From assembly GCA_023386265.1 (NCBI GenBank), contig JAEWKA010000005.1, forward strand, positions 1-64,000: a stretch of 64,000 bases of DNA. The letters are read 5' to 3'. Each line of letters starts with the position of its first letter. Within the stretch, counting starts at the first letter, position 1. The notes beneath the pieces are model-generated. The model was not told the DNA's origin. It saw nothing but the letters and a program-made list of their open reading frames with translations, and did not search any database. The translations under genes and the position numbers were made by a program. This DNA comes from Bacillota bacterium (GTDB lineage: Bacteria; Bacillota; Clostridia; Oscillospirales; Oscillospiraceae). Of this stretch, positions 1 to 9,495 are shown piece after piece.

Positions 1-2
1 TC

Positions 3-236
3 AAGGAGCTGTCAGCAAAGCGAAACAGCTTTGCAGATCTTGAAGAGCAGCTGCGTCTGCACGAGAGACTGTACGCCCAGTCTAGGGACGGTCCCGATGC
101 GTGCGCATCCGCCGGAATGCTGGAAACAAGCCATATGCTCTGGCGTGAGGCGGCAAAAAGCTATAACAGTATTCTGCGCAAACCCATGAACCGCTTCCCG
201 GCCCTAGTTATGGGCTTTCGGGATGCAGAAGAATAA
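3..236 (+). CDS. C-terminal part of an unrecognised protein
   Basis: The frame is open from the left edge of the window to a TAA at 234-236 and encodes 77 residues. The fragment is rich in Glu, Gln, Arg and Leu in its first half, which suggests a helical or coiled-coil segment (for example LEEQLRLHERLYAQ). No domain is recognisable from this tail alone. It ends 28 bp before the start of the S-layer protein on the same strand and no terminator separates them, so the two genes may be cotranscribed. The reading is supported only by the absence of stops and by protein-like composition. Confidence 0.5.
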   Translation, partial: KELSAKRNSFADLEEQLRLHERLYAQSRDGPDACASAGMLETSHMLWREAAKSYNSILRKPMNRFPALVMGFRDAEE

Positions 237-264
237 AACAAGGCAAAACGAGAGGATATCAAGC

Positions 265-3200
265 ATGAAAAAACGATTTTTGAGCATTTTCCTGACCCTT
301 TGCATGGTGCTGACCCTGCTGCCAATATCGGTGCTGGCGGTGGATGCATGGAGCTATCCCACAAGCGCACCGGCAACACCGTTCAACGGCGGAAGCGGCA
401 TAATCTCAGCGCCGTATGAAATCAACACCGCGCAGCAACTCGCGAATCTGGCGTATCTGGTCAACAACGGGACAAGCTACAATGGTTTGTATTTCAAACT
501 GACAGCAGACATCATACTTAACGATGTGAGCAATCTAGCCAACTGGGGCACATCGGCACCGACCAACGTGTGGACGCCAATCGGAACTTATGCAAACCGT
601 TTCAAAGGCAACTTTGACGGCAATAACAAAACCGTCAGCGGCATTTATATTAAAACAACAGATAATTCGCAGGGGCTGTTCGGTTGCGTAGACACCTGCA
701 GCATCAGCAATCTCAATGTTACAAGCAGCTATATTCTCGGCAATGCATGGGTCGCCGGCATAGCGGGTTGGGTAATTAATCAAACAATAATTACAAACTG
801 CCATAATTCCGCGACGGTTATCGGCGCACAAGATGTCGGCGGTGTGGCTGGCGTAACTATTAAAGACACTGGTACGGTGTCAGTTTCCGGCTGCAGCAAC
901 TCGGGGAACGTTTCTGCCAGCGAAAAACACGCTGGCGGTATCGCTGGCGTTAATAATGGAATTGTGGCCAACAGCTACAACACCGGCTCAATTAGTGGTT
1001 ATAACGCCATTGGCGGGGTTGTGGGTTATAATGCTCAGGCGACGACAGCCAACTGTTACAACACAGGCGCGGTAAACAGCACAGACGGCTCAGCCGGCGG
1101 CATAGTGGGCGAAAGTAGTTACCATGCGGGCACTTATATTTACAATTGTTACAATACGGGGAATGTAACAGGAGTGAATCCCGGCGCTGTCTGCGGCGCT
1201 TCTTCCAGCATCGTCGCCGACTGCTACTGGAAATTCGGCAGCGCCGCATCGGGCTTTTCAACGAATAGCGGCACGGCAACGGACATTTATTCCTTCTCGG
1301 GAAGCGGTACAAATTGGACGCTTTCAAACGGCGCGGCCTACAGCATCGGCACATCAAATGTTGCAATTGGCGGCAGTCTGCTGACGGCGCTAAGCGCATG
1401 GGTCACCTATACGAACAGCAGTACTTATAACACATGGGCAGCGGACATCGGAAGCAGCAACGGCGGATATCCGATCTTCGGCACGGCGTATGTGCCCGTG
1501 TACGCTCCCGGCGCGCCGACGATCGGCACAGCGTCAGCAGGGAACGGGCAGGCGTCCGTCAGCTTTACGGCTCCGGCCTCCAACGGCGGGTCGGCAATCA
1601 CGGGATATACCGTCACGTCTAATCCGGGCGGTAAGACAGGGACAGGCATAGGCAGTCCTATCACGGTGACGGGGCTGACAAACGGGACGGCATATACCTT
1701 CACAGTGACGGCTACAAACAGTGTCGGCACAAGCTCGCCGTCTTCAGTATCGAACAGCGTCACCCCCGTGACTGTTCCTGGCGCGCCAACAATCGGCACG
1801 GCGACAGCCGGTAACGGGCAGGCATCCGTCAGCTTTACGGCTCCAGCATCAAACGGCGGCGCGGCGATTACGGGCTACACCGTTACGTCAAGCCCGGGCG
1901 GGTTTATAGGGACAGGTGCGGCCAGTCCCATCACGGTGACGGGGCTGACAAACGGGACAGCCTACACCTTCAATGTAACGGCAACAAACAGCGCCGGTAC
2001 CGGCGCGGCCTCTGCGGCCTCAAACAGCGTAACACCGCTGGCGGCGCCGACGGTTTCATCAGTCGCCGTACCTTCAAATGCGACATACATAGCAAATCAA
2101 AATTTAGACTTCGTGGTTAATTTCAGTTCACCAGTCAACGTCGTCACCACAGGCGGCACGCCTTATCTGGCACTGACAATCGGCGGCACAGATGTCCATG
2201 CATCTTACAACAGCGGCAGCGGCACCATGTCGCTCACATTTAGATATACCGTCTTGCCCGGCGACAGTGATACAGACGGTATCACCGTGAGTTCGCCGCT
2301 CACTCTCAACGGCGGAACGATTAAGGATGGCGCAGGAAACAATGCGTCACTGGTGCTGAATACTATAGGGAATACGGGAGGCGTCAAGGTTGACGCGACT
2401 GCGCCGGCAGCCATAACAGGCTCGGCGAGCAGCATCACATCCACAGGCGCAACGCTTGGCGGCTCTGTCAACGCCAATAACATCTCGACAACGGTCACCT
2501 TCCAGTATGGCACAACGGCAGGCTATGGGTCATCGGAGACGGCGGCGCAAAGCCCGGTTACAGGCACGAGCAACACCACAGTCAACACAACATTGTCTGG
2601 CCTGACACAGAGTACGACATATCATTTCCGGGTCAAGGCAGTCAACTCCAAGGGGACGACATACGGAAACGACATGACGTTTACGACCGCAGCAGCTCCA
2701 GCGCCATCCGGCGGGGGCAGCTATACGTCTTCTGCGTTGGTTACCCACATCGACAACGGCGGAAGTACGACAGGTTCAAACCTCGGTCAGCTCGTTTCCG
2801 GCGGGAAGACCTTGACGGTAGATGACAACAACAAGGGCGCAAAGCTCGTGTTTGATACCGAGGCCCTCAAGGGCATCAGCGGCCAAACCTCGAGTGATAT
2901 CAAGGTGGAGATGAAGGACGTTTCACCAGAGCATCAAGAAACTCTCCCTGGCAAGCAGGTGTTTTCGCTGACGGTTTCCTCCGGCAGCACTACCATTACG
3001 AATTTCGGCGGCGCAGTCACCGTCACCCTGCCTTATACTCTTAAGGATGGGGAGAGCGCGAATGATGTTACCGTCTGGTATCTCGCAAACGACGGCACTA
3101 TGACCGAAATTCCCTGTACCTATGACCCAGCGACAAAGCTTGCAACATTTACGGTCACGCACTTCTCCCTGTATGTGGTCGGCGTGCCTTGGAATAATCC

Positions 3201-3735
3201 TTTCACCGACGTGAAAGAAAACGACTGGTTCTACAGTGCGGTTGAATTTGTTTCTAGTAATGGCATGATGAAGGGGATTGGCGGAACCGATTTCAGCCCC
3301 AATACGACTGTAACGCGCGGTATGCTCGTCACCATTCTCTGGCGCTTGGAAAATGAGCCTGCAACAGCAAAAACGATATCCTTCTCTGACGTTTCCGACG
3401 GCAATTGGTACGCAAAGGCTGTGGTCTGGGCGGCGGCAAATAACATTGTCACAGGCTATGCAGGCAAGTTTAATCCTGATGACGCTCTCACTCGCGAGCA
3501 GTTGGCGGCAATTTTATATCGCTACGCCGCATACAAAAACTATGATGTGAGCGCAGGGGAGAGCCTCTCCGCTTATGCGGACAAGCCCTCCGATTGGGCG
3601 TTTTCGAGCGTAAGCTGGGCAGTGGCCAAGGGTCTGATAAAAGGTAGCGGAGGCAGCCTTGACCCGAAGGGCAGCGCTACCCGCGCTCAGACGGCAACCA
3701 TTCTACAGCGATTTATTGAAACCGCGGCAAAGTAA
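265..3735 (+). CDS. S-layer-anchored surface protein with GLUG repeats, fibronectin III domains and three SLH domains
   Basis: A secreted cell-surface protein of 1156 residues. The ATG at 265 follows AGAGG at a proper distance and opens a classical signal peptide (MKKRFLSIFLTLCMV, cut near residue 26), so I prefer it to an in-frame start at 223. Residues about 130-300 hold GLUG-type repeats (GGIAG, GGVVG, NCYNTG). Residues about 414-592 are two near-identical fibronectin III domains, followed by an Ig-like or Bap-like module to about 715 and a further fibronectin III domain to about 808. Three SLH domains (about 978-1150) should bind the pyruvylated cell-wall polymer. The role is probably adhesion or envelope structure; no catalytic motif is visible. 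Confidence 0.88.
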   Translation: MKKRFLSIFLTLCMVLTLLPISVLAVDAWSYPTSAPATPFNGGSGIISAPYEINTAQQLANLAYLVNNGTSYNGLYFKLTADIILNDVSNLANWGTSAPTNVWTPIGTYANRFKGNFDGNNKTVSGIYIKTTDNSQGLFGCVDTCSISNLNVTSSYILGNAWVAGIAGWVINQTIITNCHNSATVIGAQDVGGVAGVTIKDTGTVSVSGCSNSGNVSASEKHAGGIAGVNNGIVANSYNTGSISGYNAIGGVVGYNAQATTANCYNTGAVNSTDGSAGGIVGESSYHAGTYIYNCYNTGNVTGVNPGAVCGASSSIVADCYWKFGSAASGFSTNSGTATDIYSFSGSGTNWTLSNGAAYSIGTSNVAIGGSLLTALSAWVTYTNSSTYNTWAADIGSSNGGYPIFGTAYVPVYAPGAPTIGTASAGNGQASVSFTAPASNGGSAITGYTVTSNPGGKTGTGIGSPITVTGLTNGTAYTFTVTATNSVGTSSPSSVSNSVTPVTVPGAPTIGTATAGNGQASVSFTAPASNGGAAITGYTVTSSPGGFIGTGAASPITVTGLTNGTAYTFNVTATNSAGTGAASAASNSVTPLAAPTVSSVAVPSNATYIANQNLDFVVNFSSPVNVVTTGGTPYLALTIGGTDVHASYNSGSGTMSLTFRYTVLPGDSDTDGITVSSPLTLNGGTIKDGAGNNASLVLNTIGNTGGVKVDATAPAAITGSASSITSTGATLGGSVNANNISTTVTFQYGTTAGYGSSETAAQSPVTGTSNTTVNTTLSGLTQSTTYHFRVKAVNSKGTTYGNDMTFTTAAAPAPSGGGSYTSSALVTHIDNGGSTTGSNLGQLVSGGKTLTVDDNNKGAKLVFDTEALKGISGQTSSDIKVEMKDVSPEHQETLPGKQVFSLTVSSGSTTITNFGGAVTVTLPYTLKDGESANDVTVWYLANDGTMTEIPCTYDPATKLATFTVTHFSLYVVGVPWNNPFTDVKENDWFYSAVEFVSSNGMMKGIGGTDFSPNTTVTRGMLVTILWRLENEPATAKTISFSDVSDGNWYAKAVVWAAANNIVTGYAGKFNPDDALTREQLAAILYRYAAYKNYDVSAGESLSAYADKPSDWAFSSVSWAVAKGLIKGSGGSLDPKGSATRAQTATILQRFIETAAK

Positions 3736-3815
3736 ATTACGTCGTCATACAAAAGCAAGGGGATGGGCAAATGCCATCTGAAATAGTCAATAGTTAGTAG
3801 CCACAAAAGAGCAAT

Positions 3816-3997
3816 CAAGCCGCCAGTCCAATTCTGTATTGGACTGGCGGCTTTCCGTTAAGTTTACGTATAGGACGTTCGCAGTTGAAATAGCGGATGG
3901 CCTCGGCAATTGTCTCAAGAAGGATGGTATCAAAACCATTCTCCTTTTTCCACCGCAATCCAATAAAGTGTTCTATCGAAATTTCCGAGAGATAAAA
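3816..3997 (-). pseudogene. IS3-family transposase remnant (C-terminal about 60 residues)
   Basis: On the minus strand an open frame starts directly after the TAG of the acyl-CoA synthetase gene and ends with TGA at 3818-3816. It encodes about 60 residues ending YFNCERPIRKLNGKPPVQYR and a few more. The pattern RYFN.ER...KLNG..PVQYR is the typical C-terminus of IS3/IS150-group OrfB transposases, after the last catalytic Glu. No DDE core and no inverted-repeat ends are present, so this is a dead fragment. It lies in the same frame as the upstream gene, which suggests a past insertion at or near the 3' end of that gene. Confidence 0.75.
3817..3853. terminator. Strong hairpin between convergent genes, formed by a transposase 3' end
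   Basis: A perfect 15-bp stem (3818-3832 with 3838-3852) encloses a 5-nt loop. It lies between the rightward surface-protein gene and the leftward lipid operon. The run of T after the stem is short (CTTT), so termination strength is uncertain. The same bases encode the last residues of the IS3-type transposase remnant. Confidence 0.6.
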
Positions 3998-5626
3998 CTA
4001 TACCTTTAAGTCTATCTTACGAATCTTTCCGCTTATAGTTTTCGGCATGCATGTTACGAATTCTATAAAGCGAATCCACTTATATTCAGCCATTCTTGTG
4101 TTGCAGAATTCTCTAATTTCCTTTTGTAGGTTTGAGGATGCCTCATATCCGGGAGATAGCACGACAACTGCTTTGATTGCTTGTCCACGCAGCTGATCAG
4201 GAACGCCAATCACTGAGCATTCCATTACAGCGGGATGCTCCATCAAAACATTTTCAATTTCAAAAGGTCCAACGCGGAACCCGCCCGTTTTGATTAGATC
4301 GTCAATCCGACCGTTAAACCAGAAATATCCGTCCTTATCCTTCCATGCAGTGTCACCGGTATGGTATACACCTCCGCGCCAAGCCTGTTTGTATAATGCC
4401 GGATTGTCATGGTACCCAATAAAGATACCTGACTGTTTCCCGTCTTTCGGTGGTACGATAACAAGCTCGCCAATTTCACCGACTTCGGCAGACGTTCCGT
4501 CTTCCTTTAATAGGTCTATATGGTAAAGCGGTGATGGCTTTCCCATCGAACAGGGACAGGAAATGCTGCCTGCAAGGTTACCTAGAATCAAGGCGGACTC
4601 TGTCTGACCAAAGCCCTCCATGAGGGGAATTCCCGTTTGCTCAGAAAAGCGACTAAAAACCTCGGGATTCAAAGCTTCTCCGGCAGTAGTGGCGTGTTTC
4701 AGGCTCGGCATATTCACCATGCCTTTTTTTACGAGGTACCTGTATACAGTGGGAGGTGCACAGAATGTCGTTACCTGATATCGGTTGATAATTGTCATAA
4801 GCTGCTTTGGCTCAAAATTGTCAAAGTCAAAAACCATTACTGCGCTTCCGGTCAGCCATTGGCCATAGATTTTCCCCCAAGAAGTTTTTGCCCAACCTGT
4901 CTCGGCAACGGTAAAATGCAAGCCTCCGTCGATGGTCTGCTGCCAGTATTTTGCTGTAATTATGTGCGAGAGGGGATAGGTATGGTCGTGAATAACTCCC
5001 TTGGGATATCCCGTCGTCCCTGATGTAAAATACATTACCATCGGCTCCGCCGCCAATGTTTGCTGACGTTCCAGCAGCTCCGAGGCTGATTCCACTTCCT
5101 CTGTCAGGTTCATATAGCCATCCACAGTTTTCTGAACCGTCCATAACGAGCACAGGCTTTTACATGACTTTTTTGCCGACAAGATCTTTTGCGGCGCATC
5201 GTCGTCCGAAGTGCATACCACCCCTTTAATACCTGCGCTTTTAATACGATATTCAATGTCTTCAACAGTCAGCATATGCGTAACGGGAACTAACACTGCG
5301 CCCAGCTTGTGAAGGGCGACGGCAGTATACCAGTACTCATAGTGCCGCTTCAGCATTACCATCACTTTGTCGCCCTTGACTATTCCATGTGCGCGAAATA
5401 CATTTGCCGCTTTGTTGCTAAGCAACTGCATATCCCTAAAGTTCAGAAAAAGCTCCTTACCCTCGGTGTTGCACCATACAAGGGCTGTTTTATCAGGCTC
5501 TGTTTCAGCAATACGATCAACTACATCATAACCAAAGTTGAAATTCTCAGGACATTTTATTTTGAATTCAATAAGGTTTCCGCCTTCATCAAAGCTCTCT
5601 TCGCAAAACTGCTGGTAGATACTCAT
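3998..5626 (-). CDS. AMP-forming acyl-CoA synthetase
   Basis: A cytoplasmic ANL-superfamily enzyme of 542 residues that activates a carboxylic acid to acyl-CoA through an acyl-adenylate. The ATG at 5626 follows AAGGAG; an upstream in-frame codon at 5653 has no such site. Visible motifs are the phosphate loop YFTSGTTGYPKG, the adenine motif EGFGQTE, the hinge region YHTGDTAWKDKDGYFWFNGR and the catalytic-lysine motif PKTISGKIRK near the end. It resembles medium-chain acyl-CoA synthetases (ACSM type). It lies 68 bp after accA on the same strand, so it is probably the last gene of the fatty-acid operon. The product could feed exogenous acids into lipid or branched-chain metabolism; the substrate cannot be read from sequence. 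Confidence 0.85.
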   Translation of the reverse strand: MSIYQQFCEESFDEGGNLIEFKIKCPENFNFGYDVVDRIAETEPDKTALVWCNTEGKELFLNFRDMQLLSNKAANVFRAHGIVKGDKVMVMLKRHYEYWYTAVALHKLGAVLVPVTHMLTVEDIEYRIKSAGIKGVVCTSDDDAPQKILSAKKSCKSLCSLWTVQKTVDGYMNLTEEVESASELLERQQTLAAEPMVMYFTSGTTGYPKGVIHDHTYPLSHIITAKYWQQTIDGGLHFTVAETGWAKTSWGKIYGQWLTGSAVMVFDFDNFEPKQLMTIINRYQVTTFCAPPTVYRYLVKKGMVNMPSLKHATTAGEALNPEVFSRFSEQTGIPLMEGFGQTESALILGNLAGSISCPCSMGKPSPLYHIDLLKEDGTSAEVGEIGELVIVPPKDGKQSGIFIGYHDNPALYKQAWRGGVYHTGDTAWKDKDGYFWFNGRIDDLIKTGGFRVGPFEIENVLMEHPAVMECSVIGVPDQLRGQAIKAVVVLSPGYEASSNLQKEIREFCNTRMAEYKWIRFIEFVTCMPKTISGKIRKIDLKV

Positions 5627-5694
5627 TGTTCTTTCTCCTTGTAATAAACGCACCTTTTTTGTGGTGAAGCTGAATAAGGTTTTGTAAGAACCTT

Positions 5695-6483
5695 CTATTG
5701 ATTGGGAATCCCAATTGACCGGAATCGTCGGTACCGTTTTTCAATCAGCTCTTCCCCGGAGACAGACATAAAATGCTTTAGCTGTGTAGATAAGGCAGTT
5801 TTTATGCCATCGTAAAAGCTTCCTTTTCCCAGCTCTTTTTCCGGGATAATCTTTTCAATGACAGACAATAAAAGAGCGTCTTGCGCTGTTAGTTTTAAGC
5901 TTTCCGCCGCCTCAGCCGCCCGAGCTGAGTCCTTCCACAGAATACTCGCGCAGCCCTCCGGTGATATCACGGAATAGATTGAGTTTTCCAGCATCCATAC
6001 CTCGTCCGCAACGGCAAGCGCGAGTGCCCCGCCGCTTCCGCCTTCTCCGACTAAGATGGAGATGACAGGCGTTTTCAGCGTCATCATTTCCATCAGATTT
6101 TCCGCAATTGCCTGACCCTGTCCGCGTTCCTCGGCACCGATTCCGCAGAACGCACCGGAGGTATCTATAAAACAAATAACGGGACGGTGGAATTTCTCTG
6201 CCTGCTTCATAAGCCTCAGGGCCTTTCGGTAGCCCTCCGGATTTGGTGCACCAAAATTGCGCGCAATGCGATCTTTAGCAGTATGACCTTTTTCAATCGC
6301 AATTACGGTGACAGGAAGTTTATCCAAAAGTGCAAGGCCGCCGACTACTGCCGGATCGTCCTGAAAGCGTCTGTCACCATGAAGTTCAAAAAAGTATGAA
6401 AATATATGTTCTATGTAATCAATACCAGTAGGGCGGTTATTGGCACGCGCAAGCTTAACCAAATCAAAAGCAGACTTACTCAT
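5695..6483 (-). CDS. accA: Acetyl-CoA carboxylase carboxyltransferase subunit alpha
   Basis: One half of the carboxyltransferase that moves CO2 from biotinyl-BCCP to acetyl-CoA to form malonyl-CoA. The chain is 262 residues. The ATG at 6483 sits 6 nt after GGAGGTG and overlaps the accD stop (ATGAGTAA), indicating translational coupling; an in-frame GTG at 6492 lies inside that ribosome binding site and is rejected. Family signatures include the stretch GAPNPEGYRKALRLMKQAEK and the oxyanion-region GEGGSGGALAL. It sits late in the fab/acc operon. Confidence 0.93.
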   Translation of the reverse strand: MSKSAFDLVKLARANNRPTGIDYIEHIFSYFFELHGDRRFQDDPAVVGGLALLDKLPVTVIAIEKGHTAKDRIARNFGAPNPEGYRKALRLMKQAEKFHRPVICFIDTSGAFCGIGAEERGQGQAIAENLMEMMTLKTPVISILVGEGGSGGALALAVADEVWMLENSIYSVISPEGCASILWKDSARAAEAAESLKLTAQDALLLSVIEKIIPEKELGKGSFYDGIKTALSTQLKHFMSVSGEELIEKRYRRFRSIGIPNQ

Positions 6484-7351
6484 GGCTTTCACCTCCGCTG
6501 TGCAGCTTTAGAAGATTGGAAACAGTTTGCTTTTGCTTTTGCCTCGAAATTATTGCATCTGCAAAACCATGCTCGAGTAGAAATTCGGATTTTTGAAAAC
6601 CCTGCGGTAATTTTTTGCGAGTTGTCTGCTCAATGACTCTTGCACCTGCGAAACCAACTGTAGCTCCCGGTTCAGCAAGGATTATATCACCCTCCATTGC
6701 AAAGCTCGCTGTAACGCCTCCAGTCGTTGGGTCAGTCAGAATTGTAAGGTAAAACAGACCTTGATCACTGTGACGTTTTACTGCTCCGCTGGTTTTCGCC
6801 ATCTGCATCAGCGACAGAACACCCTCCTGCATACGTGCTCCGCCGGATACGGTGTAGCCTACAACCGGAAGCCGCTGAGCGGTTGCGTATTCGAATAGGC
6901 GCGTTATCTTTTCACCTACGACTGTTCCCATGCTGCCCATCATAAAGTATGGTTCCATAACGAACAAGCAACAGGCATTGCCGCCGATTTTGGCAGTCCC
7001 GCAGATTACTGCCTCATTCTCGCCGGAAGCAATCTGCGTAGTTTCAAGTTTGTTTTTATAACCTGGGAAGGTAAGAGCATCCTTTGTGATAATGTCTTTA
7101 TCCGTTTCCTGAAAGGTATCGGCATCCGTTATAAAACTTATGCGCTGGCGCGCGTTCATACGAAAATGGTACCCACAGGGACAGGTGTGATAATTACCCC
7201 AAATCTGACTTAATAAAATTTGTTTATGGCAGTTAGGACACACTTCTGACGGCTCGTTTTCATCTAAGAGCACAGGGTAAGCTTGTCTGCCGCCTTTCTC
7301 AAGTTCATTTTTGGGTTTATGTAAAAACTGAGCAATTGACAAACGAAACAC
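6476..7351 (-). CDS. accD: Acetyl-CoA carboxylase carboxyltransferase subunit beta
   Basis: Partner of AccA. It carries the N-terminal zinc ribbon (CPNC at about residue 38, then CPCG about 20 residues later) and the crotonase-like core with GGARMQEGVLSLMQMAKT and the glycine-rich turn DPTTGGVTASFAM. The start is either GTG at 7351 or TTG at 7342. The GTG gives a typical MF... beginning but has a weak site; the TTG has GAGG at good spacing, so the first three residues are uncertain. The gene begins one base after the accC stop and overlaps accA. Confidence 0.93.
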   Translation of the reverse strand: MFRLSIAQFLHKPKNELEKGGRQAYPVLLDENEPSEVCPNCHKQILLSQIWGNYHTCPCGYHFRMNARQRISFITDADTFQETDKDIITKDALTFPGYKNKLETTQIASGENEAVICGTAKIGGNACCLFVMEPYFMMGSMGTVVGEKITRLFEYATAQRLPVVGYTVSGGARMQEGVLSLMQMAKTSGAVKRHSDQGLFYLTILTDPTTGGVTASFAMEGDIILAEPGATVGFAGARVIEQTTRKKLPQGFQKSEFLLEHGFADAIISRQKQKQTVSNLLKLHSGGESHE

Positions 7352-7352
7352 C

Positions 7353-8657
7353 TCACTTTGCGAAAAAGTCCAGATTGTATTTTCCGCTCATAAATTTATC
7401 GCTGCTTACAATTTCAATTTGTTCCGCTACATTGTTTGGCACTCCGTCGATAACCAGTTCACAGAGTGCTGCCTTCATTTTTCGGAGAGCTTCCTCTCGA
7501 GTTGCCGCATACACAATTAGTTTTCCAAGTAAAGAATCGTAATATGGAGTAATTCGAGCACCCGGCATCAGGAAGGTATCAAAGCGGACAAATGGTCCCC
7601 CCGGCACATGCAAAAACCCAACCGTTCCCGGTGAAAGTGCATTGATACGACATTCAATGGACGAACCCTTCAGAACAACATCCTTTTGATCGAGATTCAA
7701 AGGAATTCCTGCAGAAATCCGAATTTGCCACTTCACAAGGTCTATCCCTGTGATCGATTCTGTTACGGTATGCTCTACCTGAAGACGAATATTCATCTCC
7801 ATAAAATAGAAAGCTCCTGTTTCATCAAGGAGGAATTCCAAAGTACCAACGCCGACATATTTAAGCTGCTTTACGGCTTTGGCAACCTGTTCCATGACCC
7901 TGTTTCTTTGCGCCTCATCAACTGCGGGTGAGAGAGATTCCTCAATCAGTTTTTGATTCTTGCGCTGAATGGAACAGTCGCGCTCACCGAGACAAATTAC
8001 CTTACCATCCTCGTCCGCCACAACCTGCATTTCAATGTGTCTTGCAGGATGTATGTATTTTTCCATATATACTGCGCCGTCACCGAACGCCGCTGCGCTT
8101 TCGGATACTGCGGATGAAAAAGCTACTTCAAGCTCTGATTTGTTCCGAACGAGACGAATTCCTCGTCCGCCGCCGCCGGAACGTGCTTTGAGCATAACCG
8201 GATAGCCGATTTTCTCCGCAGCAAGGGCGGCGTCCGCAGCAGTGTCAAGAATTGCCGATCCCGGAATAACGGTAAGCCCTGCACCGCTAGCCAATCGCTT
8301 TATTTGTTCCTTATCACTCAGCAGCTTCATATTTTCTGTTGTAGGTCCGATAAATACCAAGTTGTTATTCTCACACAGCTGCGCGAAATGTGCATTTTCA
8401 GATAAAAAGCCATATCCGGGATGAATAGCCTGTGCTCCGGAAACAAGAGCAGTGCTAATAATCCGTTCTTCGTTCAGATAACTGTCGGCGGCATCCGCCT
8501 TTCCAATGCAGTAGCTCTCATCTGCCAAAGCCACATGAAGGGCGTCCGCATCGACTTCCGAAAATACCGCAACGGTATCAATGCCCATCTCCTTGCAGGC
8601 ACGGATAATCCGGACAGCTATTTCACCACGGTTAGCAACTAATATTTTGGAAAACAT
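7353..8657 (-). CDS. accC: Biotin carboxylase subunit of acetyl-CoA carboxylase
   Basis: An ATP-grasp enzyme of 434 residues that carboxylates biotin on BCCP using bicarbonate and ATP. Visible are the N-terminal KILVANRGEIAVRIIRACKE, the glycine-rich ATP loop KARSGGGGRGIR, the GERDCSIQRKNQKLIEE motif and the active-site MEMNIRLQVEHTVTE. The arginine in that last motif is the family's catalytic arginine; the more common wording is MEMNTRIQVEH, so this copy is slightly divergent. The ribosome binding site AGGAGAG is inside the end of fabZ. At 434 residues it is a little shorter than typical forms of about 450. Confidence 0.93.
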   Translation of the reverse strand: MFSKILVANRGEIAVRIIRACKEMGIDTVAVFSEVDADALHVALADESYCIGKADAADSYLNEERIISTALVSGAQAIHPGYGFLSENAHFAQLCENNNLVFIGPTTENMKLLSDKEQIKRLASGAGLTVIPGSAILDTAADAALAAEKIGYPVMLKARSGGGGRGIRLVRNKSELEVAFSSAVSESAAAFGDGAVYMEKYIHPARHIEMQVVADEDGKVICLGERDCSIQRKNQKLIEESLSPAVDEAQRNRVMEQVAKAVKQLKYVGVGTLEFLLDETGAFYFMEMNIRLQVEHTVTESITGIDLVKWQIRISAGIPLNLDQKDVVLKGSSIECRINALSPGTVGFLHVPGGPFVRFDTFLMPGARITPYYDSLLGKLIVYAATREEALRKMKAALCELVIDGVPNNVAEQIEIVSSDKFMSGKYNLDFFAK

Positions 8658-8660
8658 GCC

Positions 8661-9077
8661 TCACTCTCCTGTAATGGCGAAGGAAAACTCCGCCTTAACA
8701 CAAAGATTACCGGCTACAAAGCCCCTTCCTTCAGCGAAGTAGAAGGGCGGCTTTACCCTTACAATTCTGCACTCGGTTTCAAATGTATCCCCGGGCTTTA
8801 CCGGCGATTTGAACCTGACGTTGTTAAGTCCTGTGAAAAAAGGTAGCTTTCCGTCAGTCATTACGTCACTTAAAAGTACACAGGCGGATTGTGCCAGCAT
8901 CTCACATAAGATAACGCCGGGAACTACAGGATTTTCTGGAAAGTGACCCTTCAAAAACCATTCATCGCCGCGAACATGATATTTGCCGTGCGCTGTGTTT
9001 TCTTCCTTGTATGCTTCCTCAATAAGGAGCATGTTGTCTCGATGAGGAAGCACCTTCTTGATTTCTTCCTGATTCAT
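8661..9077 (-). CDS. fabZ: 3-hydroxyacyl-ACP dehydratase
   Basis: A hot-dog-fold dehydratase of 138 residues that converts 3-hydroxyacyl-ACP to trans-2-enoyl-ACP. The catalytic His lies in GHFPENPVVPGV and the acidic partner in LCEMLAQ, both at the expected positions. The start overlaps the accB stop by 4 nt (ATGA). FabZ within an accB-fabZ-accC arrangement is the standard gene order of clostridial fatty-acid clusters. Confidence 0.93.
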   Translation of the reverse strand: MNQEEIKKVLPHRDNMLLIEEAYKEENTAHGKYHVRGDEWFLKGHFPENPVVPGVILCEMLAQSACVLLSDVMTDGKLPFFTGLNNVRFKSPVKPGDTFETECRIVRVKPPFYFAEGRGFVAGNLCVKAEFSFAITGE

Positions 9078-9493
9078 TCATTATCCCTTCTAAACCGAAA
9101 CAGTACATGACCGAAATCAACAATTTCGCTGTTCCCAACGCAGACCTCGCAAATTGTTCCGTCTTGCTCGGCAACAATCTCGTTCATAAGTTTCATTGAT
9201 TCAATAATGCCTAAAACTTCCCCCTTATGTACCTTATCTCCTACCTGTACAAAAGGTGCAACATTCTCCGCCGGTGCGCTGTAGAACATACCGACCATTG
9301 GAGAACAAATATTAATTAAATCAGAACCTTTTTCTTCAACCACTTTGCTTTGCGCTGTGTTTACCGGAGCAGCTTCTTTAATAGGACTAATTCTCTCCAA
9401 ACGGACTGTCTTACCGTTTTCGCTTAACTCAAGCCCCGTGAGACCCAACTCCTGCATCAATCCCGCATATTTGAGGATATCCTTTTCTTCCAT
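9074..9493 (-). CDS. accB: Biotin carboxyl carrier protein of acetyl-CoA carboxylase
   Basis: A carrier of 139 residues. The biotin-acceptor motif ESMKLMNEI is near residue 100, following the Pro-rich linker and the MVGMFYSAPA strand typical of BCCP. The ATG at 9493, 7 nt after AGGAAGG, is preferred to an in-frame GTG at 9499. It follows fabF by 2 bp. The protein shuttles carboxybiotin between AccC and AccA/AccD. Confidence 0.93.
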   Translation of the reverse strand: MEEKDILKYAGLMQELGLTGLELSENGKTVRLERISPIKEAAPVNTAQSKVVEEKGSDLINICSPMVGMFYSAPAENVAPFVQVGDKVHKGEVLGIIESMKLMNEIVAEQDGTICEVCVGNSEIVDFGHVLFRFRRDNE

Positions 9494-9495
9494 AG

